From the NCBI GenBank assembly GCA_900753685.1, contig CAAEAB010000082.1:1-7275 (forward strand): a DNA stretch of 7,275 nucleotides, in the 5' to 3' direction. Below the pieces are notes generated by a model, which worked only from the letters and a program-made list of their open reading frames with translations, was not told the DNA's origin and searched no databases. Below are positions 1 through 6,529 of this stretch, one piece after another; within the stretch, counting starts at the first letter, position 1; the number at the start of each line of letters is the position of its first letter. The translations under genes and the position numbers were made by a program. The DNA is from Lachnospiraceae bacterium (GTDB lineage: Bacteria > Bacillota > Clostridia > Lachnospirales > Lachnospiraceae).

Positions 1-98
1 AGCATAATACTACAAAATATGAATTTTTCAAGGTACTATAGGTACAGGGCACAACTAATTATATAGTTTCGACCCCAACATCATAAAATTGCTGTCGA

Positions 99-118
99 CT
101 CTTTCCAGCAGGAAGGAG
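99..118 (+). promoter_or_regulatory. Leader hairpin that buries the ribosome binding site of the 31-codon mini-gene
   Basis: The arm CTCTTTCC (99-106) pairs with GGAAGGAG (111-118) across an AGCA tetraloop. The stem has eight consecutive pairs, one of them a U:G wobble (102:115). The 3' arm contains most of the Shine-Dalgarno sequence AAGGAGG (113-119) that precedes the GTG at 127 by seven bases. A second short stem, TCGAC (69-73) with GTCGA (94-98), abuts the first and could stack on it. Seen directly: the complementarity and the SD overlap. Inferred: translation is kept low unless the hairpin opens, as in many type I toxin mRNAs. Confidence 0.65.
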
Positions 119-126
119 GGATTTTG

Positions 127-222
127 GTGGATTACATAATGCGACTTATAGTTTCGGTTATGGCGAGTGTAGCCGATTACTGCATCCGCAAATGGTTAGA
201 CCGAAACTTTAAAGACAGCTAA
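127..222 (+). CDS. 31-residue small, probably membrane-associated peptide (type I toxin-like mini-protein)
   Basis: This tiny open frame starts with GTG at 127, seven bases after a near-perfect SD (AAGGAGG, 113-119), and ends with TAA at 220-222. A strong terminator begins seven bases later, so the gene has complete small-gene architecture although it is too short for most gene callers. The peptide begins VDYIMRLIVSVMASVADY, a hydrophobic stretch from about residue 4 to 20 broken by Arg6 and Asp17, followed by a basic, aromatic tail (CIRKWLDRNFK, residues 19-29). An internal ATG (139) would give 27 residues but lacks an SD at proper distance. Short hydrophobic peptides with a charged C-terminus and an SD-occluding leader fit type I toxin or holin-like peptides. 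I recall similar mini-proteins with a C-terminal KWLD-type motif in Clostridia, but I cannot confirm that here. No antisense RNA promoter was recognised. Translation is well supported by the RBS; the function is a guess. Confidence 0.55.
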   Translation: MDYIMRLIVSVMASVADYCIRKWLDRNFKDS

Positions 223-228
223 CCAAAA

Positions 229-261
229 GAACCGCCACGGAAAGGCCCTCCGTGGCGGTTC
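229..261. terminator. Strong bidirectional intrinsic terminator between the mini-gene and the ABC operon
   Basis: GAACCGCCACGG (229-240) is perfectly complementary to CCGTGGCGGTTC (250-261) around a nine-base loop, giving a 12-bp GC-rich stem. On the plus strand it is followed by AATTTGTTTT; on the minus strand it is followed by TTTTGG (complement of 223-228). It therefore ends the plus-strand mini-gene (stop at 222) and, from the other side, the minus-strand operon whose last stop is at 339. Confidence 0.9.
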
Positions 262-338
262 AATTTGTTTTGATGGAATACATAATTGATTGCTTTTATA
301 ATACCCCGAAAATACCAAAATGTCAAGAGCGGCAGATT

Positions 339-1658
339 CTATTTCTCAATCTCTTCTGTCTCAATAATAAATTTGACACTGCCGGTCTGATTTTCCCGGA
401 TCCCGGCAAAGTTATTATACCGGCTATCGGCCTCCTTCAGAGCGCGAATCCGAGTGAGAAGATTTTCCAGGTCGCTGCCGGCCAAATCACCAAGGCTCTG
501 TATGCCCTCTTCATCAAAAGCAGAAACACCTTCCTGCAATGCCTGGGCGCCCTGGGTCAGTGTGCCAAAACCGGTATTTAAGGACTCACCGGCCGTCGTC
601 AGTTTGGAAGCACCGCTGCTGAGGGCCGAAGCGCCTTCATAAAGCCTGGAAATCCCGTCGTTAAAGGCAGCGATGCCTTCGGTAAGCTGCTTACTGCCGC
701 TGGCCAGCTGGCCCACGCTGGATTTGAGATTCTCCAGAGCCGCAGCCATGGAAGAAATCTGCCCCGCCACGCCGGAAAGATTTTCCGAATAGGTTTCAAG
801 GATTTTCATCTTTGCCGTCATATCAGCGACAACTTCCCCAATGCCGCTGGCATCCACTGACAGCTCCGGCACATCATCCAGATTCTCCGTATCCATATCG
901 GCAAAAACCCCCGGCGTGACTATGGTCGCCGTAAATCCCAGTTCAAACTCCGATGCATCCGCCGTCACTTCCACATAGTCCGGTATGGATATATCCTCCG
1001 TAGGGCCGTAGCTTTCCAGTTTCAGGCTATCAGCCAGCCCCGGACTGGCATAGCCCAGCACAATATTATCATCTCCGCTGGTCATGACCTTTCCATTGGT
1101 TACTTTAATGTTTGAAAAGGTATCAGAAGGCAGAAACATCACTGAAAGTAATACAAAAGGTGTCTGCACATCCACCGTTTTTCCGGCCACCGTTACCTTT
1201 TCAGATGTATGATTTTCATAATCAAACCGGATACGGACCGAACCGCTCTTTCCGGCAATTTCCTCCGGCGCCGCCTGTTTTCCATCCAGATAGTAACTGA
1301 TTTTCACGGAAACCGGAAGCTCTTGATCGCTTTTTCCTTTATAGGAAATATTTTCGCCATTATTTTCCCACAAAATCATTCCATCAGAATCCTGGGTGAA
1401 TTCCTCGTCGCCTTCCATATTTTTAATATCGCTGAGGGTGGAATAATCCGGAATATCTTCACCGTTGTTTTTGTTTCTCAAAACAGTTTCCACAGAAATA
1501 TCCTGAACATTTCCCTCCGCATCGGCTTTTACATAAACCGTTTCTGTTTTATCCTTCCGGCCTTCTTCTGTACTTTCCTGTGCCCGGACTTCCAGCGCAG
1601 AAAATGACTGTCCCAGAATAAGAATACCGGCTAAAAACACCGCCATCACTTTTTTCAT
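339..1658 (-). CDS. Secreted Leu/Gly heptad-repeat protein (YhgE/Pip-related repeat type), ABC operon partner
   Basis: This 439-residue protein carries a classic signal peptide: MKK, hydrophobic core to about residue 20, and likely signal peptidase I cleavage after VRA (residues 24-26). Residues 38-250 are a beta-rich region containing the conserved-looking stretches VSVKISYYLDGK (117-127) and SGSVRIRFDYEN (138-149). Residues about 275-314 look helical. Residues 315-384 are ten heptads in register of the form xxxLxxG (the repeat class described as X-X-X-Leu-X-X-Gly, TIGR03057, also found in YhgE/phage infection protein). The end, SVKFIIETEEIEK, has no membrane anchor or LPXTG motif, so the product should be released or held by partners. 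ATG 1658 is preceded by GGAGGT (1665-1670) with six bases between. It is the third gene of the ATPase-permease operon, 30 bp after the permease stop, and ends at TAG before the terminator at 229-261. Its function is unknown; an extracellular accessory role for the transporter is inferred from context. Confidence 0.85.
   Translation of the reverse strand: MKKVMAVFLAGILILGQSFSALEVRAQESTEEGRKDKTETVYVKADAEGNVQDISVETVLRNKNNGEDIPDYSTLSDIKNMEGDEEFTQDSDGMILWENNGENISYKGKSDQELPVSVKISYYLDGKQAAPEEIAGKSGSVRIRFDYENHTSEKVTVAGKTVDVQTPFVLLSVMFLPSDTFSNIKVTNGKVMTSGDDNIVLGYASPGLADSLKLESYGPTEDISIPDYVEVTADASEFELGFTATIVTPGVFADMDTENLDDVPELSVDASGIGEVVADMTAKMKILETYSENLSGVAGQISSMAAALENLKSSVGQLASGSKQLTEGIAAFNDGISRLYEGASALSSGASKLTTAGESLNTGFGTLTQGAQALQEGVSAFDEEGIQSLGDLAGSDLENLLTRIRALKEADSRYNNFAGIRENQTGSVKFIIETEEIEK
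507..716 (-). repeat. Ten in-register xxxLxxG heptads encoded in the secreted protein
   Basis: Residues 315-384 of the secreted protein repeat every seven residues. Leu or Phe falls at 318, 325, 332, 339, 346, 353, 360, 367, 374 and 381. Gly falls at 321, 328, 335, 342, 349, 363, 370 and 377, with Ala at 356 and Glu at 384. The DNA copies are diverged, so this is a protein-level repeat. The expected structure is a long amphipathic helix or coiled-coil rod. Confidence 0.85.
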
Positions 1659-1688
1659 TACTCTACCTCCACACTTTTGGCCTATATA

Positions 1689-4007
1689 TCACTCGACATT
1701 TTTCAGCGCCTCATCCATAGGCACCTTCCGTATCTTAAAATATTCCAGAGCAGCCACCACCGCATAGGTTCCCACGCCTATGGCCATCATTTTCACATAG
1801 AGAATCGGATCGACATAAAAAGGAATCCATCCGGAAATACTGCTCATCATAATGGCCCGGAACAAAAATACCATAATCTCATACTCAATCGGAAGACTAA
1901 TCAATAAACACAAAATGACGACAATAGTTGTCGAAACAATATACAGTCGGCTGATTTCCCCGTCTGAATATCCCAGAATCTTCACCAGGGAAATCGATTG
2001 GGCATTTTTTTCAATAATTATTTTGGACAGCAGATAAATCAAAACCATAAAAATGACGATCGCAAAACCATCCACAAGCAGCATCATGTTTCCCATGGAC
2101 ACATCCAACTGTCTAGAAATCTTTGTCAATGCCTCCAAATCAATCACTGAACTCATGTATTTACTGTCAATATCGGTAATCTCCGTATTCGACAGATAAC
2201 CACTGAAATAATCTTTATCAAAGCCAAAGGTTTCATTCACCATGGACTGATCCATAAATAAGGCCAGCGCCCCTTCGTAATCGTAAATGCCTGTCACTGT
2301 AAATTCATACACCATATCCTCATAGGCCTCTTTTAACTGTATCCTGTCCCCCGGACGGATACCGAATTTTTCCGAATAAGCCAAAGATATGTACACCTGC
2401 GAATCGGAAACATCCACCGGGATATATCGGCTGTCTTTGCTTATACCATAAAGCATGACAGCTTCGCTCTTATAGGGCCCTCCCACAGTATTCAGTGAAT
2501 AAGCGCTGAACTTTTCGGCTTCCTCATTCTCCGTTTCCACCTCCCGTGAAAACTGCATCATTGACAGAAGGCTTTCCAGCTTATGTTCCTCGTCCAAAGC
2601 ATCCAGAGGAACCTGCAGAATATATTGATAGCTGCAAAGCAGGTTGTTTTCCATTTCCTCCTGATAATGATCCAGCACCGCCGGAAACAGAAGTCCGAAC
2701 ATAAGCAGAAGATTCGCAAAAATAATGCCGATAAACAAAATAATATAGTTATTTAGATTCTGGAAAATAACTCTCATTCGAAACCGCTGGAAAAATCCGA
2801 TCTTCGGACTCAAGCGGACAGCCCGCTTCTGCTTTCTCCGCCGCAGATCCCTGCGTAAAAACTTCAACGGCGGAAAGGTCATCTTATATTTAAGAATTCC
2901 AAAATTAATAACGATCATCATCAGGACCGGCACCACCGTCGTCATAAGAAAGGCTTCCCCATTCCAGACGGTCACATAGGTAGGCAGACTGTAGCTGCCG
3001 TAATACATAGACGCGCAGACATCCTTAAGTACCGTATAACCAAGAATATTTCCGATGACCGCCCCCGCCCATGTCACCAGCAAAGGCATGGCCATATAAT
3101 GCCTTATAATCTCATTCCGGGTATATCCGGAAGCCCTCAGCGTTCCGATCACATTTGCTTCTTTATTAATAGTATTGCTCGTCGTAATGCCAAACACAAA
3201 GGCCATAATAACGATAACGATATAAAGCAGTGCGATCATCATCGCCCTGTCACCGCCCATATCTTCACCGGTAAACTGGATGGCCTGATTTATATACCGC
3301 GGCACAAAATCTTCCAGGGACGCCTCACTGCTGATGATCTTCATCAGATCTTCCGACATCTGCTTCTCTTCCGCATCATCCACAGGTGCCTGTATATACT
3401 TCCAGGAATAACTGAAATTCAATTCATCCTCGCTAAAGGTATTAAATTCATCCTCTGTAACGACAGAAACACCAAATTTCACCGAATCAAACATAGAGTC
3501 ATTATTATTTGAAAAAAGGCAGCTGTAATCCGACAGGGCGATCAGACCGGTGACTGTCCATGACCGGGAGCCGCTGCTTAAAACATCTCCCACATGGATT
3601 TCGTTATTATCCGCATACATACGGTCAATGGCAATCTCGCCCATATTTTCCGGCATCGCGCCTTCCATCAGGCAGGCCCTGTTAATCTCCTCCCGGTTTT
3701 TAAAAATCCGAAGGGTACTGTCATTGGTCAGTTTCTCTTCCGCATAAAAATTATCATATAATGTCACGCCGAAGGACTGAATCGTTTTTTTCTGGGCTCT
3801 GTTTGCCTTTTTCGCCAAACGAAAATTTCCATCTTCAATATTATATTTTTCAAAGCTCTCATTATAGGCCTTGATCATACTGCCGTCAGCCACCAGGAAT
3901 CCGGACACAAAACCAATCGTTGCCATTAAAAGAAGAAAAATAACCAGATATTTGCCAATCTCACTTTTCAGCTCCCGAAGCAGCCTCTTTCTTAAAGGAT
4001 TTTTCAT
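1689..4007 (-). CDS. ABC transporter permease with two FtsX/MacB-type halves
   Basis: This 772-residue protein is built as two tandem units. Each has one transmembrane helix, a large extracellular domain, then a three-helix FtsX-type core. Approximate positions: TM1 20-41, extracellular domain 45-252, TM2 256-279, TM3 306-327, TM4 353-374, a very basic cytoplasmic linker (FLRRDLRRRKQKR, 383-395), TM5 421-445, extracellular domain 446-640, TM6 642-663, TM7 689-711, TM8 737-757. The cytoplasmic segment after the second helix of each unit is similar (GTLRASGYTRNEI at 288-300 and LVKILGYSDGEI at 674-685), supporting an internal duplication. Start choice: an ATG at 4025 is in frame, but codons 2-4 from it contain AAGGAGG (4014-4020), the SD for ATG 4007 six bases further on, so 4007 is preferred. 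The SD overlaps the stop of the ATPase gene, suggesting coupled translation. Such permeases handle lipids, peptides or cell-wall processes by mechanotransmission rather than as simple channels; the substrate cannot be read from the sequence. Confidence 0.92.
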   Translation of the reverse strand: MKNPLRKRLLRELKSEIGKYLVIFLLLMATIGFVSGFLVADGSMIKAYNESFEKYNIEDGNFRLAKKANRAQKKTIQSFGVTLYDNFYAEEKLTNDSTLRIFKNREEINRACLMEGAMPENMGEIAIDRMYADNNEIHVGDVLSSGSRSWTVTGLIALSDYSCLFSNNNDSMFDSVKFGVSVVTEDEFNTFSEDELNFSYSWKYIQAPVDDAEEKQMSEDLMKIISSEASLEDFVPRYINQAIQFTGEDMGGDRAMMIALLYIVIVIMAFVFGITTSNTINKEANVIGTLRASGYTRNEIIRHYMAMPLLVTWAGAVIGNILGYTVLKDVCASMYYGSYSLPTYVTVWNGEAFLMTTVVPVLMMIVINFGILKYKMTFPPLKFLRRDLRRRKQKRAVRLSPKIGFFQRFRMRVIFQNLNNYIILFIGIIFANLLLMFGLLFPAVLDHYQEEMENNLLCSYQYILQVPLDALDEEHKLESLLSMMQFSREVETENEEAEKFSAYSLNTVGGPYKSEAVMLYGISKDSRYIPVDVSDSQVYISLAYSEKFGIRPGDRIQLKEAYEDMVYEFTVTGIYDYEGALALFMDQSMVNETFGFDKDYFSGYLSNTEITDIDSKYMSSVIDLEALTKISRQLDVSMGNMMLLVDGFAIVIFMVLIYLLSKIIIEKNAQSISLVKILGYSDGEISRLYIVSTTIVVILCLLISLPIEYEIMVFLFRAIMMSSISGWIPFYVDPILYVKMMAIGVGTYAVVAALEYFKIRKVPMDEALKNVE

Positions 4008-4013
4008 CGGCGG

Positions 4014-4020
4014 CCTCCTT
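4014..4020 (-). promoter_or_regulatory. Ribosome binding site that fixes the permease start at 4007
   Basis: Read on the minus strand, AAGGAGG lies six bases before ATG 4007 and overlaps the TAA stop (4019-4021) of the upstream ATPase gene. The longer in-frame start at 4025 has no comparable SD upstream and would translate this SD as coding sequence. Confidence 0.85.
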
Positions 4021-4717
4021 ACCATTCCAGCTCTGCGGCGGAAATCCGATGCTCATTCCGATAATTTTTGCGGATATTCCCGTCCCTCAGGTGAACCACC
4101 CTGTCGGCCATTTCTTTAATCGCATCATTATGCGTCACCATAATGACCGTATTGCCATATTTTTCATTGACCGTCTCAATCAACTTCAAAATCTCCTTCG
4201 ACGTCTGATAATCCAGGGCGCCCGTCGGTTCATCGCACAATAAAATATCCGGATTCTTTACGATAGCCCGGCCAATCGCCGTGCGCTGCTGCTGCCCGCC
4301 GGATAACTGATTCGGTATTTTATGCCGATGTTCATAAAGCCCCAGCGTATGTAACAATTCATCCACATTCAATGGCCTGTCGCTTAAATATGCACCCACC
4401 TCGATATTTTCCCGAACCGTCAGATTTGGTATCAGATTATACATCTGAAAAATATACCCCAAATGCTTTCTCCGGTAAACAGTGAGACGCTTTTCCTTCA
4501 TATCCGCCGTCCGCTCGCCATTAATACATATATCGCCGCTATCAGCGCTGTCAATGCCGCCGATAATATTAAGAAGCGTTGATTTTCCCGAACCGGAAGG
4601 CCCTAGCAGAACACAGATTTCTCCCCGGTCTACCGAGAAATTGATTCCCTTTAAAACATCGACCCGGTTCGAATCTTCGCCATAGCTTTTCTTTAAATCA
4701 TGAATCTCCAAAAACAT
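4019..4717 (-). CDS. ABC transporter ATPase, LolD/MacB/FtsE-type
   Basis: A complete 232-residue nucleotide-binding subunit of the family that powers FtsX-type permeases. All catalytic motifs are intact: Walker [10 protein letters not shown] (39-47), Q-loop Gln91 in [10 protein letters not shown], signature LSGGQQQR (138-145), Walker B ILLCDEP with Asp162 and Glu163, D-loop ALD (167-169) and H-loop His196 in VTHND. The length is normal for the family, and the stretch [14 protein letters not shown] after Walker A is typical of LolD/MacB-like ATPases. ATG 4717 is preceded by GAGGT (4724-4728) at six bases. It is the first gene of the operon; its stop overlaps the SD of the permease, eleven bases before that start. 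It should sit on the cytoplasmic face and dimerise to drive the twin-FtsX permease. The family is certain; the transported or extracted molecule is unknown. Confidence 0.96.
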   Translation of the reverse strand: MFLEIHDLKKSYGEDSNRVDVLKGINFSVDRGEICVLLGPSGSGKSTLLNIIGGIDSADSGDICINGERTADMKEKRLTVYRRKHLGYIFQMYNLIPNLTVRENIEVGAYLSDRPLNVDELLHTLGLYEHRHKIPNQLSGGQQQRTAIGRAIVKNPDILLCDEPTGALDYQTSKEILKLIETVNEKYGNTVIMVTHNDAIKEMADRVVHLRDGNIRKNYRNEHRISAAELEW

Positions 4718-4846
4718 TTTTCTACCTCATATTTTCCCATTCAGTTAGTTCTAGCAAACTCATATTTAGAATAACACACCGGGAGCAAAAAAGGGCCTGC
4801 CTTATTGATATTTTTTTTCATATACATTTTTTATTTCAAATGGTAC

Positions 4847-4885
4847 AAAAAAAGCTCTTTCCGGCATCCCGGTAAGAGCTTTTTT
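4847..4885. terminator. Bidirectional intrinsic terminator after yajC
   Basis: The stem AAGCTCTT-T-CCGG (4852-4864) pairs with CCGG-T-AAGAGCTT (4869-4881) around a CATC tetraloop, with one internal T:T mismatch (4860:4873). A run of seven A (4847-4853) on one side and six T (4880-4885) on the other give uridine tracts in both directions. It lies directly after the yajC stop (4887-4889) and ends the tgt-yajC transcript before the ABC operon. Confidence 0.92.
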
Positions 4886-4886
4886 C

Positions 4887-5177
4887 TTATTCTTCTGTGC
4901 TGTTTGCTTTTTCAATACTTACAACGGCAGTTTTACGCATCGGAATACGGCAGTGTCTGTCTCCTCCGAATTCTACGATTAAAATATCTCCACTGACATC
5001 GATGACAACGCCAAAGAGACCGCCGCTTGTCTCAATACTGTCTCCAACCTCCAGAGCGTCCAGCATGGACTGCATTTTCTTTTCCTGTTTTTTCTGTGGA
5101 CGAATGGATAAAAAGTATAATACAACTCCATAAATGACTAATAAGCCAACCACCCAAATCCAGTAACTTCCATCCAT
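4887..5177 (-). CDS. yajC: YajC, preprotein translocase accessory membrane protein
   Basis: The 96-residue product has the YajC layout: a short N-terminus, one transmembrane helix (about residues 5-24), the family's RPQKK motif immediately after it (26-30), a charged helix, then the small cytoplasmic domain with VGDSIETSGGLFG (44-56) and a beta-rich end (IVEFGG, VVSIEK). YajC associates with SecDF-YidC at the Sec translocon. ATG 5177 is preceded by AGGAGG (5187-5192) with nine bases between, and the gene starts 18 bp after the tgt stop, so the two are cotranscribed. In many bacteria yajC is followed by secD-secF; here a terminator follows at once, so those genes must lie elsewhere or be absent. 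The family call is firm; a dedicated role beyond Sec support is not implied by the context. Confidence 0.93.
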   Translation of the reverse strand: MDGSYWIWVVGLLVIYGVVLYFLSIRPQKKQEKKMQSMLDALEVGDSIETSGGLFGVVIDVSGDILIVEFGGDRHCRIPMRKTAVVSIEKANSTEE

Positions 5178-5195
5178 AATACAATTCCTCCTAAA

Positions 5196-6332
5196 TTAAT
5201 TTTCTTCTTTCATCTCGAAACCTTCCAGCTTCGCTTTCTTATAAGAAGCATATCGATGCTCCTCGATCGCCTCCCGAATCTCTTCCATCATTGTATTATA
5301 AAAATACAAATTGTGCAAGACACAAAGACGCATTCCAAGCATTTCTTTTGCCTTTAAAAGATGCCGGATATAGGCCCGGCTGTAATTTTTGCAGGCCGGA
5401 CAGCCACAGCCCTCTTCAATCGGACGCTCGTCCAGCTCATATTTTGCATTGAACAAATTCAACTTTCCGTGATTCGTATAAACATGACCATGACGCCCGT
5501 TTCTCGACGGATAAACACAGTCAAAGAAATCTACGCCCCTGTCTACAGCCTCCAATATATTCGCCGGTGTTCCCACGCCCATCAAATAAGTCGGCTTATT
5601 CTGCGGCAGATAAGGCACAGTTTCTTCAATGATATGATACATTTCCTCATGAGTTTCACCGACAGCCAGACCTCCCAGAGCATAGCCATCCAAATCCAGT
5701 TCGGATATTGCTTTCGCATGTTCAATACGGATATCTGCAAAAATTCCTCCCTGATTGATACCGAAAAGCATCTGATGCGGATTAATCGTATCCGGCAAGC
5801 TGTTTAAACGCTGCATCTCGGCTTTACATCGATAAAGCCATCGTGTCGTCCTGTCCACCGAATTCTGTATATAATCCCTATCAGCCAGAGCCGGCGCACA
5901 CTCATCAAAAGCCATGGCGATCGTCGATGCCAGATTGGACTGAATCTGCATACTTTCCTCCGGACCCATAAATATCTTATGTCCGTCAATATGGGAATTA
6001 AAGTAGACGCCTTCCTCCTTAATTTTTCTCAGACTCGTCAGAGAAAACACCTGGAAGCCACCCGAATCGGTCAAAATCGGTTTATCCCAGTTCATAAACT
6101 TATGAAGACCGCCTAATTTTTTTACGACCTGATCTCCTGGCCGCAAATGCAAATGATAGGTATTCGACAACTCTACCTGGGTTTTAATCTGCTGTAAGTC
6201 CGTTGTCGCCACCGCTCCCTTAATAGCGGCAGCCGTACCCACATTCATAAATACCGGCGTCTGAATCGTGCCATGAACCGTAGCAAATTCCCCCCGCTTG
6301 GCTCTGCCGTCTGTCGTCAATAATTTATACAT
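5196..6332 (-). CDS. tgt: tRNA-guanine transglycosylase (queuosine pathway)
   Basis: The full-length 378-residue enzyme exchanges the wobble guanine 34 of GUN-anticodon tRNAs (Asp, Asn, His, Tyr) for a queuosine precursor in the cytoplasm. Active-site features are intact: DSGGFQ (89-94) with the general acid/base Asp89, FDECAP with Asp143, the GGLAVGE loop (220-226), and nucleophile Asp271 in FDCVYP. The zinc site is CGCPAC plus His340 (Cys309, Cys311, Cys314, x25, His340). Cys145 and Val224 correspond, by motif alignment, to the Cys158/Val233 pair of the Zymomonas enzyme that goes with preQ1 rather than queuine use, so a preQ1 substrate is inferred. The tRNA-contact stretch reads SRNGRHG where proteobacterial enzymes read TRNARNG. 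ATG 6332 follows an AAGGGGG SD (6338-6344). The gene heads the tgt-yajC operon behind the promoter at 6380-6408; no queA is adjacent in this window. Confidence 0.97.
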   Translation of the reverse strand: MYKLLTTDGRAKRGEFATVHGTIQTPVFMNVGTAAAIKGAVATTDLQQIKTQVELSNTYHLHLRPGDQVVKKLGGLHKFMNWDKPILTDSGGFQVFSLTSLRKIKEEGVYFNSHIDGHKIFMGPEESMQIQSNLASTIAMAFDECAPALADRDYIQNSVDRTTRWLYRCKAEMQRLNSLPDTINPHQMLFGINQGGIFADIRIEHAKAISELDLDGYALGGLAVGETHEEMYHIIEETVPYLPQNKPTYLMGVGTPANILEAVDRGVDFFDCVYPSRNGRHGHVYTNHGKLNLFNAKYELDERPIEEGCGCPACKNYSRAYIRHLLKAKEMLGMRLCVLHNLYFYNTMMEEIREAIEEHRYASYKKAKLEGFEMKEEN

Positions 6333-6379
6333 AAAGTCCCCCTTATCTGCTGAACTTCCAATTTCAGGCTAACACTACT

Positions 6380-6408
6380 AGTATACCTTTAACTGGTTCT
6401 TTTCGCAA
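6380..6408 (-). promoter_or_regulatory. Sigma-A-type promoter of the tgt-yajC operon
   Basis: Read on the minus strand, the -35 box is TTGCGA (6403-6408), the spacer is exactly 17 bases, and the -10 box is TATACT (6380-6385). Transcription should begin near 6373, giving a leader of about 40 bases before the tgt ATG at 6332. Confidence 0.8.
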
Positions 6409-6447
6409 CAGGCAATTTCCCTTTTTCCAGGACAATTTTTTCGCTGG

Positions 6448-6495
6448 AAAAGAAAAAGAACCACCCTGCCGTAACAATGACGACAGAGCGGCTCT
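6448..6495 (-). terminator. Intrinsic terminator of the HPr-like gene, rich in G:U pairs
   Basis: In minus-strand RNA the arm 6495-6480 pairs without interruption with 6472-6457: 16 base pairs, four of them G:U wobbles (6483:6469, 6487:6465, 6489:6463, 6492:6460), around a seven-base loop (6473-6479). A U-rich tract (TTTTTCTTTT, 6457-6448) follows. On the plus strand the wobbles become A/C mismatches, so the element works in one direction only. It separates the HPr-like transcript from the tgt promoter 40 bp further on. Confidence 0.82.
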
Positions 6496-6529
6496 CTCTT
6501 GCCTGCTATCCTTCAAGTCTCATATTTTC

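Noticed and set aside
1..61. Promoter for the mini-gene, including the GGTAC direct repeat at 32-36 and 41-45
   Set aside because: TATAGT (62-67) and TACTAT (34-39) resemble -10 boxes, but neither has an acceptable -35 at the right distance.
127..222. Antisense antitoxin RNA promoter opposite the mini-gene
   Set aside because: Minus-strand TTGCGG and TACACT within this region are only 14 bases apart, too short for a credible sigma-A promoter.
252..581. Plus-strand open frame of 109 codons opposite the 3' end of the heptad protein gene
   Set aside because: It begins inside the terminator stem, has no SD, and is antisense to a well-supported gene. The composition is that of a shadow frame.
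1209..1607. Plus-strand open frame of 132 codons
   Set aside because: It is antisense to the signal-peptide end and beta-rich domain of the secreted protein, with no SD, promoter or recognisable domain.
4731..4846. Promoter for the ABC operon
   Set aside because: The operon should start here, because a terminator lies just upstream, and the stretch is AT-rich. I found no -35/-10 pair at 16-18-bp spacing good enough to report; TATTCT (4768-4773) lacks a matching -35.
5361..5807. Plus-strand open frame of 148 codons
   Set aside because: It lies entirely opposite tgt, whose catalytic motifs are encoded on the other strand.
6421..6452. Inverted repeat CTTTTTCCAG / CTGGAAAAG considered as a terminator
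   Set aside because: The stem is AT-rich, the loop is 13 bases, and no U-tract follows in either direction. The G:U-paired stem at 6448-6495 explains termination better.
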